Position numbers and translations under genes: made by a program. Positions 1 through 8,320 of a stretch of 64,000 nucleotides of DNA are shown in pieces; positions within the stretch are counted from its first letter, which is position 1, and each line of letters begins with the position of its first letter. The DNA is from Pantoea rwandensis (GTDB lineage: Bacteria; Pseudomonadota; Gammaproteobacteria; Enterobacterales; Enterobacteriaceae): the NCBI RefSeq assembly GCF_002095475.1, contig NZ_MLFR01000024.1, positions 26,589-90,588 on the forward strand. The letters are read 5' to 3'. The notes beneath the pieces are model-generated. The model saw only the letters and a program-made list of their open reading frames with translations. It was not told the origin of the DNA and did not search any database.

Positions 1-1
1 C

Positions 2-337
2 ACCTCACCGAATACAGGATTCGATTGCAGTGGCTTGGTGTGGTACGCCTACAAAGATTTGGTCAAATATAAATTCCCGCGCACCGCGAATGAAATGTAT
101 CACTTGCACGATGCGGCACCCATCAAGCGTCAAATGCTGGAGAAAGGGGATCTGGTGTTTTTCCGCATTAACAATCGCGGTGCAGCTGACCATGTTGGAG
201 TTTATCTTGGCGATGGCAAATTTATTCAGTCGCCACGCACCGGCAAAGATATCCAGATTAGCGCTTTAGGTGAAGATTATTGGCAAAAACACTATGTCGG
301 CGCACGCCGCATGATGACACCAAAAACCATTCGCTAG
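2..337 (+). CDS. mepH: MepH-type murein endopeptidase, C-terminal part
   Basis: This is the last 111 residues of an NlpC/P60 peptidase; the gene begins before the window. The family cleaves peptide cross-links in peptidoglycan in the periplasm. The catalytic Cys is in DCSGLV about 9 residues into the fragment and the catalytic His is in HVGVYLG. At the third catalytic position this protein has Gln (FIQSP), where NlpC elsewhere in this window has His (FIHAS); Gln there fits what I recall of MepH. The C-terminal YWQKHYVGARR segment also matches MepH as recalled. In E. coli sodB and ydhP separate mepH from purR; here they are missing. A strong hairpin terminator follows the stop codon. Confidence 0.85.
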   Translation, partial: TSPNTGFDCSGLVWYAYKDLVKYKFPRTANEMYHLHDAAPIKRQMLEKGDLVFFRINNRGAADHVGVYLGDGKFIQSPRTGKDIQISALGEDYWQKHYVGARRMMTPKTIR

Positions 338-339
338 TT

Positions 340-349
340 GTTGCGCAAC
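340..349. repeat. GTTGCGCAAC palindrome, copy 1
   Basis: Perfect 10-base palindrome just after the mepH stop codon and before its terminator. It is one of five exact copies found by eye in this window (also 598-607, 6581-6590, 25260-25269, 25342-25351). Function unknown. Confidence 0.6.
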
Positions 350-353
350 ACAT

Positions 354-390
354 AAAAAAGCCGGACGCTGAATCAGCTCCGGCTTTTTTT
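354..390 (+). terminator. Rho-independent terminator after mepH
   Basis: GCCGGA/TCCGGC stem with a run of seven T on the plus side and six A on the other side, so it may work in both directions and also end ynhF transcription. Confidence 0.85.
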
Positions 391-402
391 ATGCCATTTT
401 TA

Positions 403-492
403 TTAATGAAGAATGGCCGTAAAGCTAAAAGCGACAATCATTAACAGTGCGCCAACCGTGGTCATTAGCGCCAGCTTCATGTCTGTACTCAT
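403..492 (-). CDS. ynhF: YnhF small membrane protein (29 aa)
   Basis: A 29-codon gene too short for usual ORF calling. It begins MSTDMK, continues as one hydrophobic helix (about residues 7-25) and ends AILH. This agrees in length, in the MSTD start and in the LH end with E. coli YnhF, a single-span inner-membrane small protein of unknown function that also lies beside purR. A strong ribosome-binding site (AAGGAGC) sits seven bases before the ATG, and the mepH terminator lies beyond its stop. The reading is supported by length, start, composition and position; I could not align it by computer. What it does in the membrane is not known. Confidence 0.85.
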   Translation of the reverse strand: MSTDMKLALMTTVGALLMIVAFSFTAILH

Positions 493-597
493 CACTGCTC
501 CTTAGTCACACACTTATTGTGGTTAAAACAATTTTCGCACAGCGCTAGGCAAAAATCTCGTGTTATCCGCGCCAGCTTGCTAGAATCGCCGCCTTTC

Positions 598-607
598 GTT
601 GCGCAAC
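598..607. repeat. GTTGCGCAAC palindrome, copy 2
   Basis: Second exact copy, in the intergenic space between ynhF and purR, about 100 bases upstream of the purR PUR box. Confidence 0.6.
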
Positions 608-705
608 CGATTTTGCGCATGCTGTATTTACAGCCTGCTGAAGTGATTTTCTCTGCCTGAACAGGCAGTATTGACCCGCATTTTCGGGCGCAAAAACCTT
701 CGCAG

Positions 706-721
706 ACGCAAACGTTTAACC
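706..721 (+). promoter_or_regulatory. PurR operator before purR
   Basis: ACGCAAACGTTTAACC keeps the left half and centre of the PUR box (consensus ACGCAAACGTTTGCGT). It lies 45 bases before the purR start codon, where E. coli purR carries one of its own operators, so autoregulation by PurR is expected. A second PUR box lies before ydiK at 20905-20920. Confidence 0.7.
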
Positions 722-766
722 ATATACTTATCAGTACGTTGCGATAAGCCGGGGAGTACCTTTTTC

Positions 767-1792
767 ATGGCAACAATTAAAGATGTAGCAAAGCGCGCTG
801 GTGTCTCTACCACCACGGTTTCGCATGTCATCAACAAAACGCGTTTTGTCGCAGAAGAGACGCGTAACGCCGTCTGGGAAGCAATTAAAGAATTGCACTA
901 TTCCCCCAGCGCTGTCGCGCGAAGCTTAAAAGTGAATCACACCAAGACACTGGGTTTATTGGCGACCTCCAGCGAAGCACCCTACTTTGCCGAAATCATT
1001 GAAGCGGTTGAGAACCACTGTTTCGAGCGTGGCTATACGTTGATTCTTGGTAACGCGCATAACGATTTGCAGAAACAGCGGGCTTATCTCTCCATGATGG
1101 CGCAGAAGCGCGTAGATGGTCTGTTGGTGATGTGTTCTGAATATCCCGATGACCTCCTGCAGATGCTGGAAGAGAACCGTAATATCCCTATGGTGGTGAT
1201 GGATTGGGGCGCTTCGCGCGGTGATTTCACCGATACCGTGCAGGATAACGCTTTCCACGGCGGCTATCTGGCGGGACGTTACCTGATCGAACGTGGTCAT
1301 CGTGATATCGGCGCTATTCCGGGCCAGATGGAGCGCAACACGGGTGGTGGTCGCCATGCTGGGTTTATGCAGGCGATGAATGAAGCCGGAATCACTGTGC
1401 GCTCAGAGTGGATCGTGCAAGGTGACTTTGAACCTGAGTCCGGTTATCAGGCTATGCAGCAGATTCTCAACCAGAAACAGCGGCCCACCGCCGTATTCTG
1501 CGGCGGTGACATTATGGCAATGGGGGCAATTTGCGCGGCCGATGAAATGGGCTTACGCGTACCGCAGGACATTTCAGTGATTGGCTACGATAACGTGCGC
1601 AACGCGCGTTACTTCACACCCGCACTGACCACCGTGCACCAGCCAAAAGCACAGTTAGGTGAAAAAGCACTCGAGATGCTGTTGGATCGTATTACCAGCA
1701 AGCGTGAAGAGCCGCAAACTATCGAAGTGCAGCCAACATTGATAGAGCGCCGCTCGGTAACCGATGGTCCTTTCCGCGACTACCGCCGCTAA
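767..1792 (+). CDS. purR: Purine repressor PurR (LacI family)
   Basis: Cytoplasmic repressor that, with hypoxanthine or guanine bound, shuts off purine synthesis genes. The first 45 or so residues form the LacI-type helix-turn-helix (MATIKDVAKRAGVSTTTVSH), followed by the hinge and a periplasmic-binding-protein-like effector domain. I set the start at the ATG giving MATIKDV, with GGGGAG upstream; the open frame extends further upstream but that part does not look like PurR. The length of 341 residues equals the E. coli protein. Its stop codon overlaps that of the convergent gene punR by four bases. A PUR box lies in its 5' region. Confidence 0.95.
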   Translation: MATIKDVAKRAGVSTTTVSHVINKTRFVAEETRNAVWEAIKELHYSPSAVARSLKVNHTKTLGLLATSSEAPYFAEIIEAVENHCFERGYTLILGNAHNDLQKQRAYLSMMAQKRVDGLLVMCSEYPDDLLQMLEENRNIPMVVMDWGASRGDFTDTVQDNAFHGGYLAGRYLIERGHRDIGAIPGQMERNTGGGRHAGFMQAMNEAGITVRSEWIVQGDFEPESGYQAMQQILNQKQRPTAVFCGGDIMAMGAICAADEMGLRVPQDISVIGYDNVRNARYFTPALTTVHQPKAQLGEKALEMLLDRITSKREEPQTIEVQPTLIERRSVTDGPFRDYRR

Positions 1793-2700
1793 GTCCTATT
1801 TTCGCTGAGCCATTCATGGTTCAGCGTTTCGGCATCCCCAAGGTAAGCCAGCAACCACGTGAGCGCCGGTGAAGCACGCTGTTCTGACCAACTGACGCAG
1901 CAGGGGCTCTCTGGAAACGGCTGCGGAAGCGTCAGTTCAACTAACATTCCCTTGTCCAGCAAGGGTCGTGCTAAATGCCCCGGCACCATGCCTACGCATA
2001 AACCGGCTTGCAGGCAATCTATCCCGGTTTCCCATTCCGGCACCACTAAACGCCGCTGATTATCCAGCGTCCAGGTCATACGTCGCGGAAGCGCACGTGA
2101 CGTATCTTCTAATACCAGTGACGGCCAAGCGCGCAAGGTCTCATCATCCAATGCTTTGCTGCCCACCAAGGGATGATCGGGACTCACAACGCAACGCCAG
2201 TTTAGGGCGCCCATGTCCTGAAACGCAAAACGCCCGCCGACCGGAATCGCCTGTGTTGCACCGATAGCGACATCAACGCGCCCATCTGCCAGTGCATCCC
2301 ACACGCCGTTGAACACTTCATAACTGATGATCAGCTCCATATCCGGGAAGTGGCGATAAAAATCCTTTACCAGCTGACGCGTTCGCTGCGGTTTCACAAT
2401 GCAATCCACGGCAATACTGAGTTGTCCCCGCCAGCCATTGGCCAGTTGCTGACACTGCCTACGTGTTGCCAGCATTTTTTTGATAACAGACCGCCCTTCC
2501 CGCACAAAATGCTCGCCTGCGGGGGTTAATACAACTTCCCGATGCTGGCGCTCAAACAGCGGAACGGCTAGCCAGGTCTCTAACTGACGTACGGTATAGC
2601 TGACCGCAGAAGGCACGCGGTGTAGTTCCTGCGCGGCGGCACTAAAACTGCCACTGCGAGCCACTGCATCCACCACTTCAAGCGCATATTCAGACCACAT
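1789..2700 (-). CDS. punR: LysR-type regulator PunR (YdhB)
   Basis: A LysR-family activator of 303 residues with the N-terminal winged helix-turn-helix (SGSFSAAAQELHRVPSAVSY) and a C-terminal effector domain. E. coli PunR (YdhB, AdnB) senses purine nucleosides and activates the neighbouring transporter punC. The start chosen gives MWSEYALEVVDA, as in the E. coli protein, with GAAGG upstream; an in-frame upstream extension to 2736 is possible but unlikely. It is divergent from punC with 108 bases between the two start codons, the usual arrangement for a LysR regulator and its target. Confidence 0.9.
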   Translation of the reverse strand: MWSEYALEVVDAVARSGSFSAAAQELHRVPSAVSYTVRQLETWLAVPLFERQHREVVLTPAGEHFVREGRSVIKKMLATRRQCQQLANGWRGQLSIAVDCIVKPQRTRQLVKDFYRHFPDMELIISYEVFNGVWDALADGRVDVAIGATQAIPVGGRFAFQDMGALNWRCVVSPDHPLVGSKALDDETLRAWPSLVLEDTSRALPRRMTWTLDNQRRLVVPEWETGIDCLQAGLCVGMVPGHLARPLLDKGMLVELTLPQPFPESPCCVSWSEQRASPALTWLLAYLGDAETLNHEWLSENRT

Positions 2701-2808
2701 GATTTTGCCTTCAAAAATTTTAACAGCAGACCTCAAATATTAGCGTTTCACAAAGCGTGACGCACTCTTTTACACTCCCTGGCGTTCACTGTACCTATGA
2801 GAAAAATT

Positions 2809-4011
2809 ATGTTGTCGTCAAAAGGATTTATGCCCTATCTGGCCGTGCTGAGTATGCTCGGCTTCCTTGCCACCGATATGTACTTGCCCGCGTTTGGCGA
2901 TATGCAACGCGATTTCGCCACCTCACCTGGCACCATCAGCGCTAGTCTGAGTTTGTTTTTGGGTGGATTCGCCTGTGCGCAGGTGTTCTGGGGACCATTA
3001 TCGGATCGCTTTGGACGCAAACCCATTTTGCTGGCCGGTTTAGCCATCTTTGCTTTGGGATGTTTGGGGATGTTGTGGGTGACGGACGTCAAAATGATGC
3101 TGGCACTACGCTTCGTGCAGGCTATCGGTGTCTGCGCCGCGGCCGTAAGTTGGCAAGCGCTGGTGGTGGATCGTTACCCAAAAGCACAGGCCAATAAAGT
3201 CTTCGCCACGATTATGCCCTTGGTGGCGCTCTCGCCCGCTTTAGCCCCTCTGCTCGGGGCATGGCTGATGGGGCATTTCCATTGGCGCAGCATTTTTATC
3301 GTGCTGACCCTCATCGCGGTTCTACTCTTGATCGGCACCCTGCAGCTGTCCAATCCAAAAAATGAAATTACCAAATTGAGTGCGCAACCTGGTTGGCTGA
3401 ATGTACTGGCTAATCGTCTCTACAGCGGCAACGTGTTGATCTACTCAGCCTGTTCGGCCAGTTTTTTTGCCTGGCTTACCGGGTCGCCATTTATCCTGGC
3501 TTCTGCGGGGTTAACGCCTGCGGATATCGGTTTGAGTTACATTCCGCAAACTATCGCGTTCTTAATCGGTGGGTTTGGCTGCCGCGCACTACTTGATCGT
3601 TATCAAGGTGCGCAGCTCTTGCCCTGGCTCTTGGTGCTTTATAGCCTGAGTATTTTGAGCTTGTTTGTCGTGGCAATGACGTCTGAGCCTTCGCTCGCTG
3701 CGCTACTTCTCCCTTTCTGCGGTATGGCGCTGGCAAATGGTGCTATTTATCCCATCGTGGTTTCCAGCGCATTAGCACCCTTCCCACATGCTACGGGTAA
3801 AGCAGCAGGATTGCAGAATCTCCTTCAACTTGGCTTGTGCTTTATCGCCAGTTTGATCGTCTCCGCTGGCTTACAGCAGGCGCTGTATAACACGACTTTG
3901 GTCATGGTCGCCACCGTGGTGCTTGCTTGGGCGGGCTTCATCTGGCAGCGCAACTTAAGCGCACAAAGTGATATTGCTCACAACTCCCATCCTTGCGAAG
4001 ATAATCACTGA
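2809..4011 (+). CDS. punC: Purine nucleoside transporter PunC (YdhC), MFS
   Basis: Inner-membrane MFS protein of the Bcr/CflA branch with about 12 hydrophobic segments; the motif-A loop GPLSDRFGRKP lies between helices 2 and 3. E. coli PunC imports purine nucleosides such as adenosine, under control of PunR. I chose the ATG giving MLSSKGF because it aligns with the E. coli N-terminus; the ATG four codons earlier (2797) is also possible and neither has a strong ribosome-binding site. The product is 400 residues. A short hairpin (CGTTAG/CTAACG) follows the stop without a T run. Confidence 0.87.
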   Translation: MLSSKGFMPYLAVLSMLGFLATDMYLPAFGDMQRDFATSPGTISASLSLFLGGFACAQVFWGPLSDRFGRKPILLAGLAIFALGCLGMLWVTDVKMMLALRFVQAIGVCAAAVSWQALVVDRYPKAQANKVFATIMPLVALSPALAPLLGAWLMGHFHWRSIFIVLTLIAVLLLIGTLQLSNPKNEITKLSAQPGWLNVLANRLYSGNVLIYSACSASFFAWLTGSPFILASAGLTPADIGLSYIPQTIAFLIGGFGCRALLDRYQGAQLLPWLLVLYSLSILSLFVVAMTSEPSLAALLLPFCGMALANGAIYPIVVSSALAPFPHATGKAAGLQNLLQLGLCFIASLIVSAGLQQALYNTTLVMVATVVLAWAGFIWQRNLSAQSDIAHNSHPCEDNH

Positions 4012-4047
4012 CGAAATGACTTTCGTTAGCAAACTAACGATAACTCG

Positions 4048-4076
4048 TTGAATATTGACCCACGTGAGCATATACT
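4048..4076 (+). promoter_or_regulatory. Likely distal sigma-70 promoter of cfa
   Basis: TTGAAT and TATACT are separated by 17 bases. A start near 4083 would give a leader of about 240 bases before cfa. E. coli cfa also has a distal promoter with a leader of roughly 200 bases that is the target of small RNAs such as RydC. An 11-bp hairpin (4057-4085, GACCCAC/GTGGGTC with inner TGAG/CTCA) overlaps the -10 region and start point. The remaining leader to 4320 contains no gene. Confidence 0.5.
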
Positions 4077-4320
4077 CAGTGGGTCAGCATTTCTGTAACA
4101 AATCAATAACATAATTGCATCAACTTTAAGCGACTTTGTCGTTGGGATGGCGTCTGCACGATCTTCCACTCCTGATTTGTGCCAGACATTTCTATTCAGA
4201 TTCATACCTCTGTAAAACGTCGGATATATGGCGCACGGATTTACCGTGAGTTCTCTCACAGGCCTGGAGAAATTGACTATTCTTTTCTCAGGTTTGAATC
4301 GGAAAGGTGATGGAGAAGCT

Positions 4321-5475
4321 ATGAGTTCATCGTGTATAGAAGAAGTGAGCCTTGAAGAAAACCACTGGTTTCGCATCGTCAACGAATTACTGGAACGCGC
4401 TGATGTTGCTATCAATGGCACACGCCCCTGGGATATTCAGGTAAAAAATCCAGACTTTTTTAAGCGCGTCCTGCAGGAAGGATCGCTCGGCTTAGGTGAA
4501 AGTTATATGGATGGTTGGTGGGATTGCGAGCAAATGGATATGTTTTTCCATCGCGTTCTCAAACAACACCTGGATAAACAACTCCCTCGTCATTTTAAAG
4601 ACACATTGCGTATCGCCGCAGCGCGTTTGACCAATCTGCAATCGAAGAAAAGAGCCTGGATTGTTGGCAAAGAACATTACGACCTCGGTAACGACCTTTT
4701 TTCGCTGATGCTTGATCCCTCCATGCAATATTCCTGCGGCTATTGGAAAGACGCTAAGACGTTGGAACAGGCGCAACACGATAAACTGGATATGATTTGC
4801 CGCAAACTGCAGCTAGAGCCGGGCATGACACTGCTCGACATTGGTTGCGGTTGGGGTGGGCTCGCGGAATTTGCCGCACGCAATTATGGCGTTAAGGTTC
4901 ATGGCGTCACTATTTCGGCAGAGCAGCAGAAAATGGCACAACAGCGTTGTGAAGGTCTTGATGTCACCATTCTGCTCCAGGACTATCGCGATCTGAATTT
5001 GCAATTTGATCGAATCGTCTCTGTGGGTATGTTTGAGCATGTGGGGCCGAAAAACTATGCCACTTACTTTGATGTTGCCGACCGCAACCTCAAACCCGAA
5101 GGCATATTTTTACTGCATACCATTGGTGCCATCACCACCGATATGAACGTCGACCCATGGATTGATAAATATATCTTCCCTAACGGGTGCCTACCTTCGG
5201 TGCGCCAGATTGCAGATGCCAGTGAAAAGCATTTTATTATGGAAGACTGGCATAACATCGGGGCCGATTATGACACGACCTTGATGGCCTGGCATGAACG
5301 CTTCCTGGAAGCGTGGCCGCAACTTTCAGAGAAGTACGGTGACCGCTTTAAACGCATGTTCTCTTATTATCTTAATGCCTGTGCAGGTGCATTCCGCGCG
5401 CGTGATATACAGCTTTGGCAGGTGGTGTTTAGCGTGGTAAAGAGGGTGGATTACGGGTTGCCCGTTAACCCCTAA
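4321..5475 (+). CDS. cfa: Cyclopropane-fatty-acyl-phospholipid synthase
   Basis: This cytosolic enzyme, associated with the inner membrane, transfers a methylene group from S-adenosylmethionine to unsaturated phospholipid acyl chains. The product is 384 residues, close to the 382 of E. coli. The SAM-binding motif LLDIGCGWGG is near residue 170 and the active-site cysteine is in YYLNACAG near residue 352. The start MSSSCIEEVS matches E. coli and is preceded by GGAGAAGCT; an open frame extends 31 codons upstream and is judged to be leader. The gene stands alone and ends in a strong terminator. Cyclopropanation usually rises on entry to stationary phase and in acid. Confidence 0.96.
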   Translation: MSSSCIEEVSLEENHWFRIVNELLERADVAINGTRPWDIQVKNPDFFKRVLQEGSLGLGESYMDGWWDCEQMDMFFHRVLKQHLDKQLPRHFKDTLRIAAARLTNLQSKKRAWIVGKEHYDLGNDLFSLMLDPSMQYSCGYWKDAKTLEQAQHDKLDMICRKLQLEPGMTLLDIGCGWGGLAEFAARNYGVKVHGVTISAEQQKMAQQRCEGLDVTILLQDYRDLNLQFDRIVSVGMFEHVGPKNYATYFDVADRNLKPEGIFLLHTIGAITTDMNVDPWIDKYIFPNGCLPSVRQIADASEKHFIMEDWHNIGADYDTTLMAWHERFLEAWPQLSEKYGDRFKRMFSYYLNACAGAFRARDIQLWQVVFSVVKRVDYGLPVNP

Positions 5476-5485
5476 ACTGATGAAC

Positions 5486-5509
5486 AAAGGCGCCAGCGGC
5501 GCCTTTTTT
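5486..5509. terminator. Terminator between convergent cfa and ribE
   Basis: AGGCGCC/GGCGCCT stem with T on one side and A on the other. It serves cfa and could serve ribE, whose stop codon is eight bases beyond it. Confidence 0.85.
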
Positions 5510-5516
5510 ATGGCTC

Positions 5517-6170
5517 TTATTCTGCATCATCCGCGTGTGCGATGGCGGCAACGGCAGCGGCTTCACGTTGTGCCAGCACGCGTTCAACGGTCTCCACAAT
5601 CGCCTGCGTATGCGGATCGATCTCGATATTGACTTTATGGCCCAGTTTTTTCGCGCCTAATGTGGTGCGCTCCAGCGTTTCGGGAATGAGATGTACACAG
5701 AATTTGCTTTTGGTCACATCCCCCACCGTCAGACTGATGCCATCAATACCGACAAAGCCTTTATGCAGGATATATTTGATTTGCGACGCATCCTGCAATT
5801 TAAACCATACTTCACGGTTATTTTCTGACTGAATAATTTTGCAAATTTCAGCGGTGGTCATAATATGGCCGGACATTAAATGACCGCCAATTTCGTCGCT
5901 AAATTTAGCGGCGCGCTCAATATTCACCACATCACCCACCTTTAATTCTCCGAGGTTGGTGATGCGTAGCGTTTCTTTAATCAGATCAAAGCTAACACAA
6001 TCGCCTTCAATGGCAGTGACGGTCAGGCAGCAGCCGTTGTGCGCAACGGATGCGCCCAATGCCAACCCCGGTAATAGCTCTTCCGGTAAGCGTACAATGT
6101 GGGTGCGAAACAGTTTTTTTTCTTCAACGGCAATAATTTCGGCCGTGCCCTGCACAATTCCAGTAAACAT
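5517..6170 (-). CDS. ribE: Riboflavin synthase, alpha chain
   Basis: Catalyses the last step of riboflavin synthesis, a dismutation of two 6,7-dimethyl-8-ribityllumazine molecules. The 217-residue protein has the two tandem lumazine-binding barrels of the family: MFTGIVQGTAEI opens the first and GHIMTTAEICKI the second, at about residue 100. The gene is called ribC in E. coli and ribE elsewhere. AAGG lies nine bases before the ATG. It is divergent from mdtK with about 200 bases between. I see no FMN riboswitch in that space, as expected for this gene in enterobacteria. Confidence 0.95.
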   Translation of the reverse strand: MFTGIVQGTAEIIAVEEKKLFRTHIVRLPEELLPGLALGASVAHNGCCLTVTAIEGDCVSFDLIKETLRITNLGELKVGDVVNIERAAKFSDEIGGHLMSGHIMTTAEICKIIQSENNREVWFKLQDASQIKYILHKGFVGIDGISLTVGDVTKSKFCVHLIPETLERTTLGAKKLGHKVNIEIDPHTQAIVETVERVLAQREAAAVAAIAHADDAE

Positions 6171-6367
6171 AATTTCAGCCTTAGTGAAGTTTGTGCCAGT
6201 TTATCACAGCTTACTCGGCAGCGTTTAATTTGCCGGAGTTCAAACTTTACACAAATAGCTTTATAAAATGCGATCAAAGTTTGGTGTAACGCAACGCGCC
6301 CGCTACACTATGCCGCGCATTCTATGGGGATTTCCCCCACTCTCTTCATCTTATAAGCAGGTGTTAC

Positions 6368-7741
6368 GTGCAGAAGTATTTAACAGAAGCGCGTCAATTG
6401 CTGGCCCTCGCGATCCCGGTCATCCTTGCTCAGGTGGCTCAGACAGCGATGGGGTTTGTGGATACCATTATGGCCGGTGCGGTAAGCGCCACGGATATGG
6501 CCGCCGTTGCTGTCGGCACCTCTATCTGGCTTCCCGCCATCCTCTTTGGCCATGGTCTCCTACTGGCTTTGACGCCCACCGTTGCGCAACTCAACGGTTC
6601 AGGCCGACGCGAACGCATCGCAGAACAGGTGCGCCAAGGCTATTGGCTGGCGCTGGCAGTGGCGTTACTGATCATGGTGGTGCTGTGGAACGCGGGTTAT
6701 CTGATTCATGCCATGCATGATATTGATCCGCAATTGGCCGCTAAAGCCGAGGGTTACCTGCACGCGTTACTCTGGGGCGCACCGGGTTATCTGTTCTTCC
6801 AGGTTTCGCGCAACCAGTGTGAAGGTCTGTCAAAAACCAAACCTGCCATGCTGCTGGGCTTCCTTGGACTGATGGTCAACATCCCACTGAACTATGTCTT
6901 CATTTATGGTCATTTCGGTATGCCCGCTCTTGGCGGTGTCGGTTGCGGTGTTGCGACCGCCTCTGTGTACTGGGTGATGTTTATCGTGATGCGTTTTTGG
7001 GTGAAGCGCATGGCCAGCATGCGAGATATCAAAATGACGACTCGTTGGTCAGCACCTTCACGTGTGATTCTTTCACGACTGTTCACTTTAGGACTGCCGG
7101 TGGCATTGGCTCTGTTCTTTGAAGTGACTCTGTTTGCGGTTGTCGCGCTGTTGGTTTCTCCACTGGGTATCGTCAAAGTCGCTGGCCACCAGATTGCCCT
7201 TAACTTCAGCTCACTGATGTTTGTCTTGCCTTTATCGCTTGGCGTGGCCACAACCATACGTGTGGGTTATCGTCTTGGACAAGGTTCTGCCGAGCAAGCT
7301 CGCGTGGCGGCCTGGACCGGCCAAGGCGTTGGCATCAGTATGGCTGCGATCACGGCAATATTTACCGTGACGTTCCGTGAACATATCGCCGCGCTTTACA
7401 CCACTAATCCAGAGGTCATCACGCTGGCAGCGCAGTTAATGCTCTTGGCCGCAATTTACCAGTTCTCAGACTCAATCCAGGTGATAGGCAGCGGGATTTT
7501 GCGTGGCTACAAAGACACACGCTCGATCTTCTTTATCACCTTTATTGCTTATTGGGTGTTGGGATTGCCGGTGGGTTATATCCTGGCGCTGACGGATTGG
7601 ATCGTGCCTGAACTTGGCCCAGCAGGTTTCTGGTGCGGATTTATTGTCGGTTTGACATCGGCTGCCGTCATGATGATTTGGCGCATTTGCCGTCTGCAAC
7701 GTCTGCCTGCACAAATCATTTTGTCGCGCGCCGCGCGCTAA
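6368..7741 (+). CDS. mdtK: MATE multidrug/Na+ antiporter MdtK
   Basis: Inner-membrane efflux pump of the MATE family (NorM type), 457 residues with about 12 membrane segments; it exports cationic drugs such as fluoroquinolones in exchange for Na+ or H+. The start is GTG, preceded by GCAGGTGTTAC, giving MQKYLTEARQLLALAIPVI, which aligns with E. coli MdtK from its first residue. One copy of the palindrome GTTGCGCAAC (6581-6590) lies inside the reading frame and encodes VAQ; it may be coincidence there. Directly after the stop is a perfect GGGCCGA/TCGGCCC hairpin (7752-7768) without a T run. Confidence 0.95.
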   Translation: MQKYLTEARQLLALAIPVILAQVAQTAMGFVDTIMAGAVSATDMAAVAVGTSIWLPAILFGHGLLLALTPTVAQLNGSGRRERIAEQVRQGYWLALAVALLIMVVLWNAGYLIHAMHDIDPQLAAKAEGYLHALLWGAPGYLFFQVSRNQCEGLSKTKPAMLLGFLGLMVNIPLNYVFIYGHFGMPALGGVGCGVATASVYWVMFIVMRFWVKRMASMRDIKMTTRWSAPSRVILSRLFTLGLPVALALFFEVTLFAVVALLVSPLGIVKVAGHQIALNFSSLMFVLPLSLGVATTIRVGYRLGQGSAEQARVAAWTGQGVGISMAAITAIFTVTFREHIAALYTTNPEVITLAAQLMLLAAIYQFSDSIQVIGSGILRGYKDTRSIFFITFIAYWVLGLPVGYILALTDWIVPELGPAGFWCGFIVGLTSAAVMMIWRICRLQRLPAQIILSRAAR

Positions 7742-7799
7742 GTGGCTGAATGGGCCGATATTCGGCCCTGCGATGCCTAAAAAAACAGCGGGTCGCACA

Positions 7800-7847
7800 G
7801 ATGCTGGTCAGTCGTCAGGGAATTTCATTTTTTCCCTTGCCAGCATC
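7800..7847. other. Two-part hairpin between mdtK and tRNA-Val
   Basis: Outer stem GATGCTGG/CCAGCATC (8 bp) encloses a second stem AGGGAA/TTCCCT with an AT-rich loop. No T run follows on the plus strand. It could be a processing or termination structure; I do not recognise it as a known RNA. Confidence 0.4.
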
Positions 7848-7895
7848 GCAACCTGCCGTTAATATTCGTCCCCGCTGTCGCCCTGACAGCATGTT

Positions 7896-7972
7896 GCGCT
7901 CTTAGCTCAGTTGGTTAGAGCACCACCTTGACATGGTGGGGGTCGATGGTTCGAGTCCATTAGAGCGCACCA
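7896..7972 (+). tRNA. valV: tRNA-Val (anticodon GAC)
   Basis: A 77-base cloverleaf: acceptor GCGCTCT pairs with AGAGCGC before ACCA. The D arm is AGCTCAGTTGGTTAGAG, the anticodon arm CACCTTGACATGGTG has GAC in the loop, and the T arm contains GGTTCGAGTCC. The CCA end is encoded. E. coli carries two tandem copies (valV, valW) at this locus; here there is one. Confidence 0.97.
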
Positions 7973-8016
7973 CTCTTAGTTTTCTCTCTCTTTGCGCAAC
8001 ACCTCTTTCCTTGATC

Positions 8017-8028
8017 TGAATCGTTTTC
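8017..8028 (+). promoter_or_regulatory. Cra (FruR)-type site before pykF
   Basis: TGAATCGTTTTC fits the Cra half-palindrome TGAAWCGNTHHW at all but the last position. It lies just upstream of the predicted promoter. Cra represses pykF in E. coli. A similar site, TGAATCGTTAAA, lies before ppsA at 25202-25213. Confidence 0.5.
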
Positions 8029-8044
8029 TCTCTTAGCTTTTATA

Positions 8045-8073
8045 TTGGTTTTCGCATACTTAGCGTCTATACT
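8045..8073 (+). promoter_or_regulatory. Predicted pykF promoter
   Basis: TTGGTT and TATACT separated by 17 bases. A start near 8080 would leave a leader of about 235 bases before pykF. The motif TTTGCGCAAC occurs at 7991-8000 and 8136-8145, one on each side of this promoter. Confidence 0.5.
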
Positions 8074-8116
8074 ATGCCGCGTTGTCCACCTGAAAGGTTT
8101 CAGCGCTAACGTGCCT

Positions 8117-8320
8117 ATGCAAACAACTCAAATGATTTGCGCAACACTGCTCTGCCAGTTCCCTCGCGTACTGCATAACTTCTCTGCACGCTTAGTCTCT
8201 GTCACCTATTCTTACTTCTGTACGATCCAAACCAACACCACACACATTTTCACTTCGCTGCCAAGCGCGGCGAATCCCGACCTCTATCATCCATCACAAC
8301 TTACAGAAAACCTGACATGA
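8117..8320 (+). CDS. Possible leader ORF overlapping the pykF start
   Basis: A 67-codon frame starting MQTTQMICATLL (ATG at 8117, or GTG at 8111) whose stop TGA overlaps the pykF ATG as ATGA. The frame is open from 8045, but the part before 8080 lies in the predicted promoter. The peptide resembles nothing I know and has no clear domain. AAAGG lies about 13 bases before the GTG. The case for translation is the exact ATGA junction and the absence of a good ribosome-binding site just before pykF (ACTTACAGAAAACCTGAC). It may equally be chance in a long leader. Confidence 0.25.
   Translation: MQTTQMICATLLCQFPRVLHNFSARLVSVTYSYFCTIQTNTTHIFTSLPSAANPDLYHPSQLTENLT

Noticed and set aside
5985..6368. 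FMN riboswitch near ribE
   Set aside because: No conserved FMN-aptamer boxes found; ribE is not usually controlled this way in enterobacteria.
6268..6720. 150-codon frame over the mdtK start
   Set aside because: Runs in another frame of mdtK; no family resemblance.
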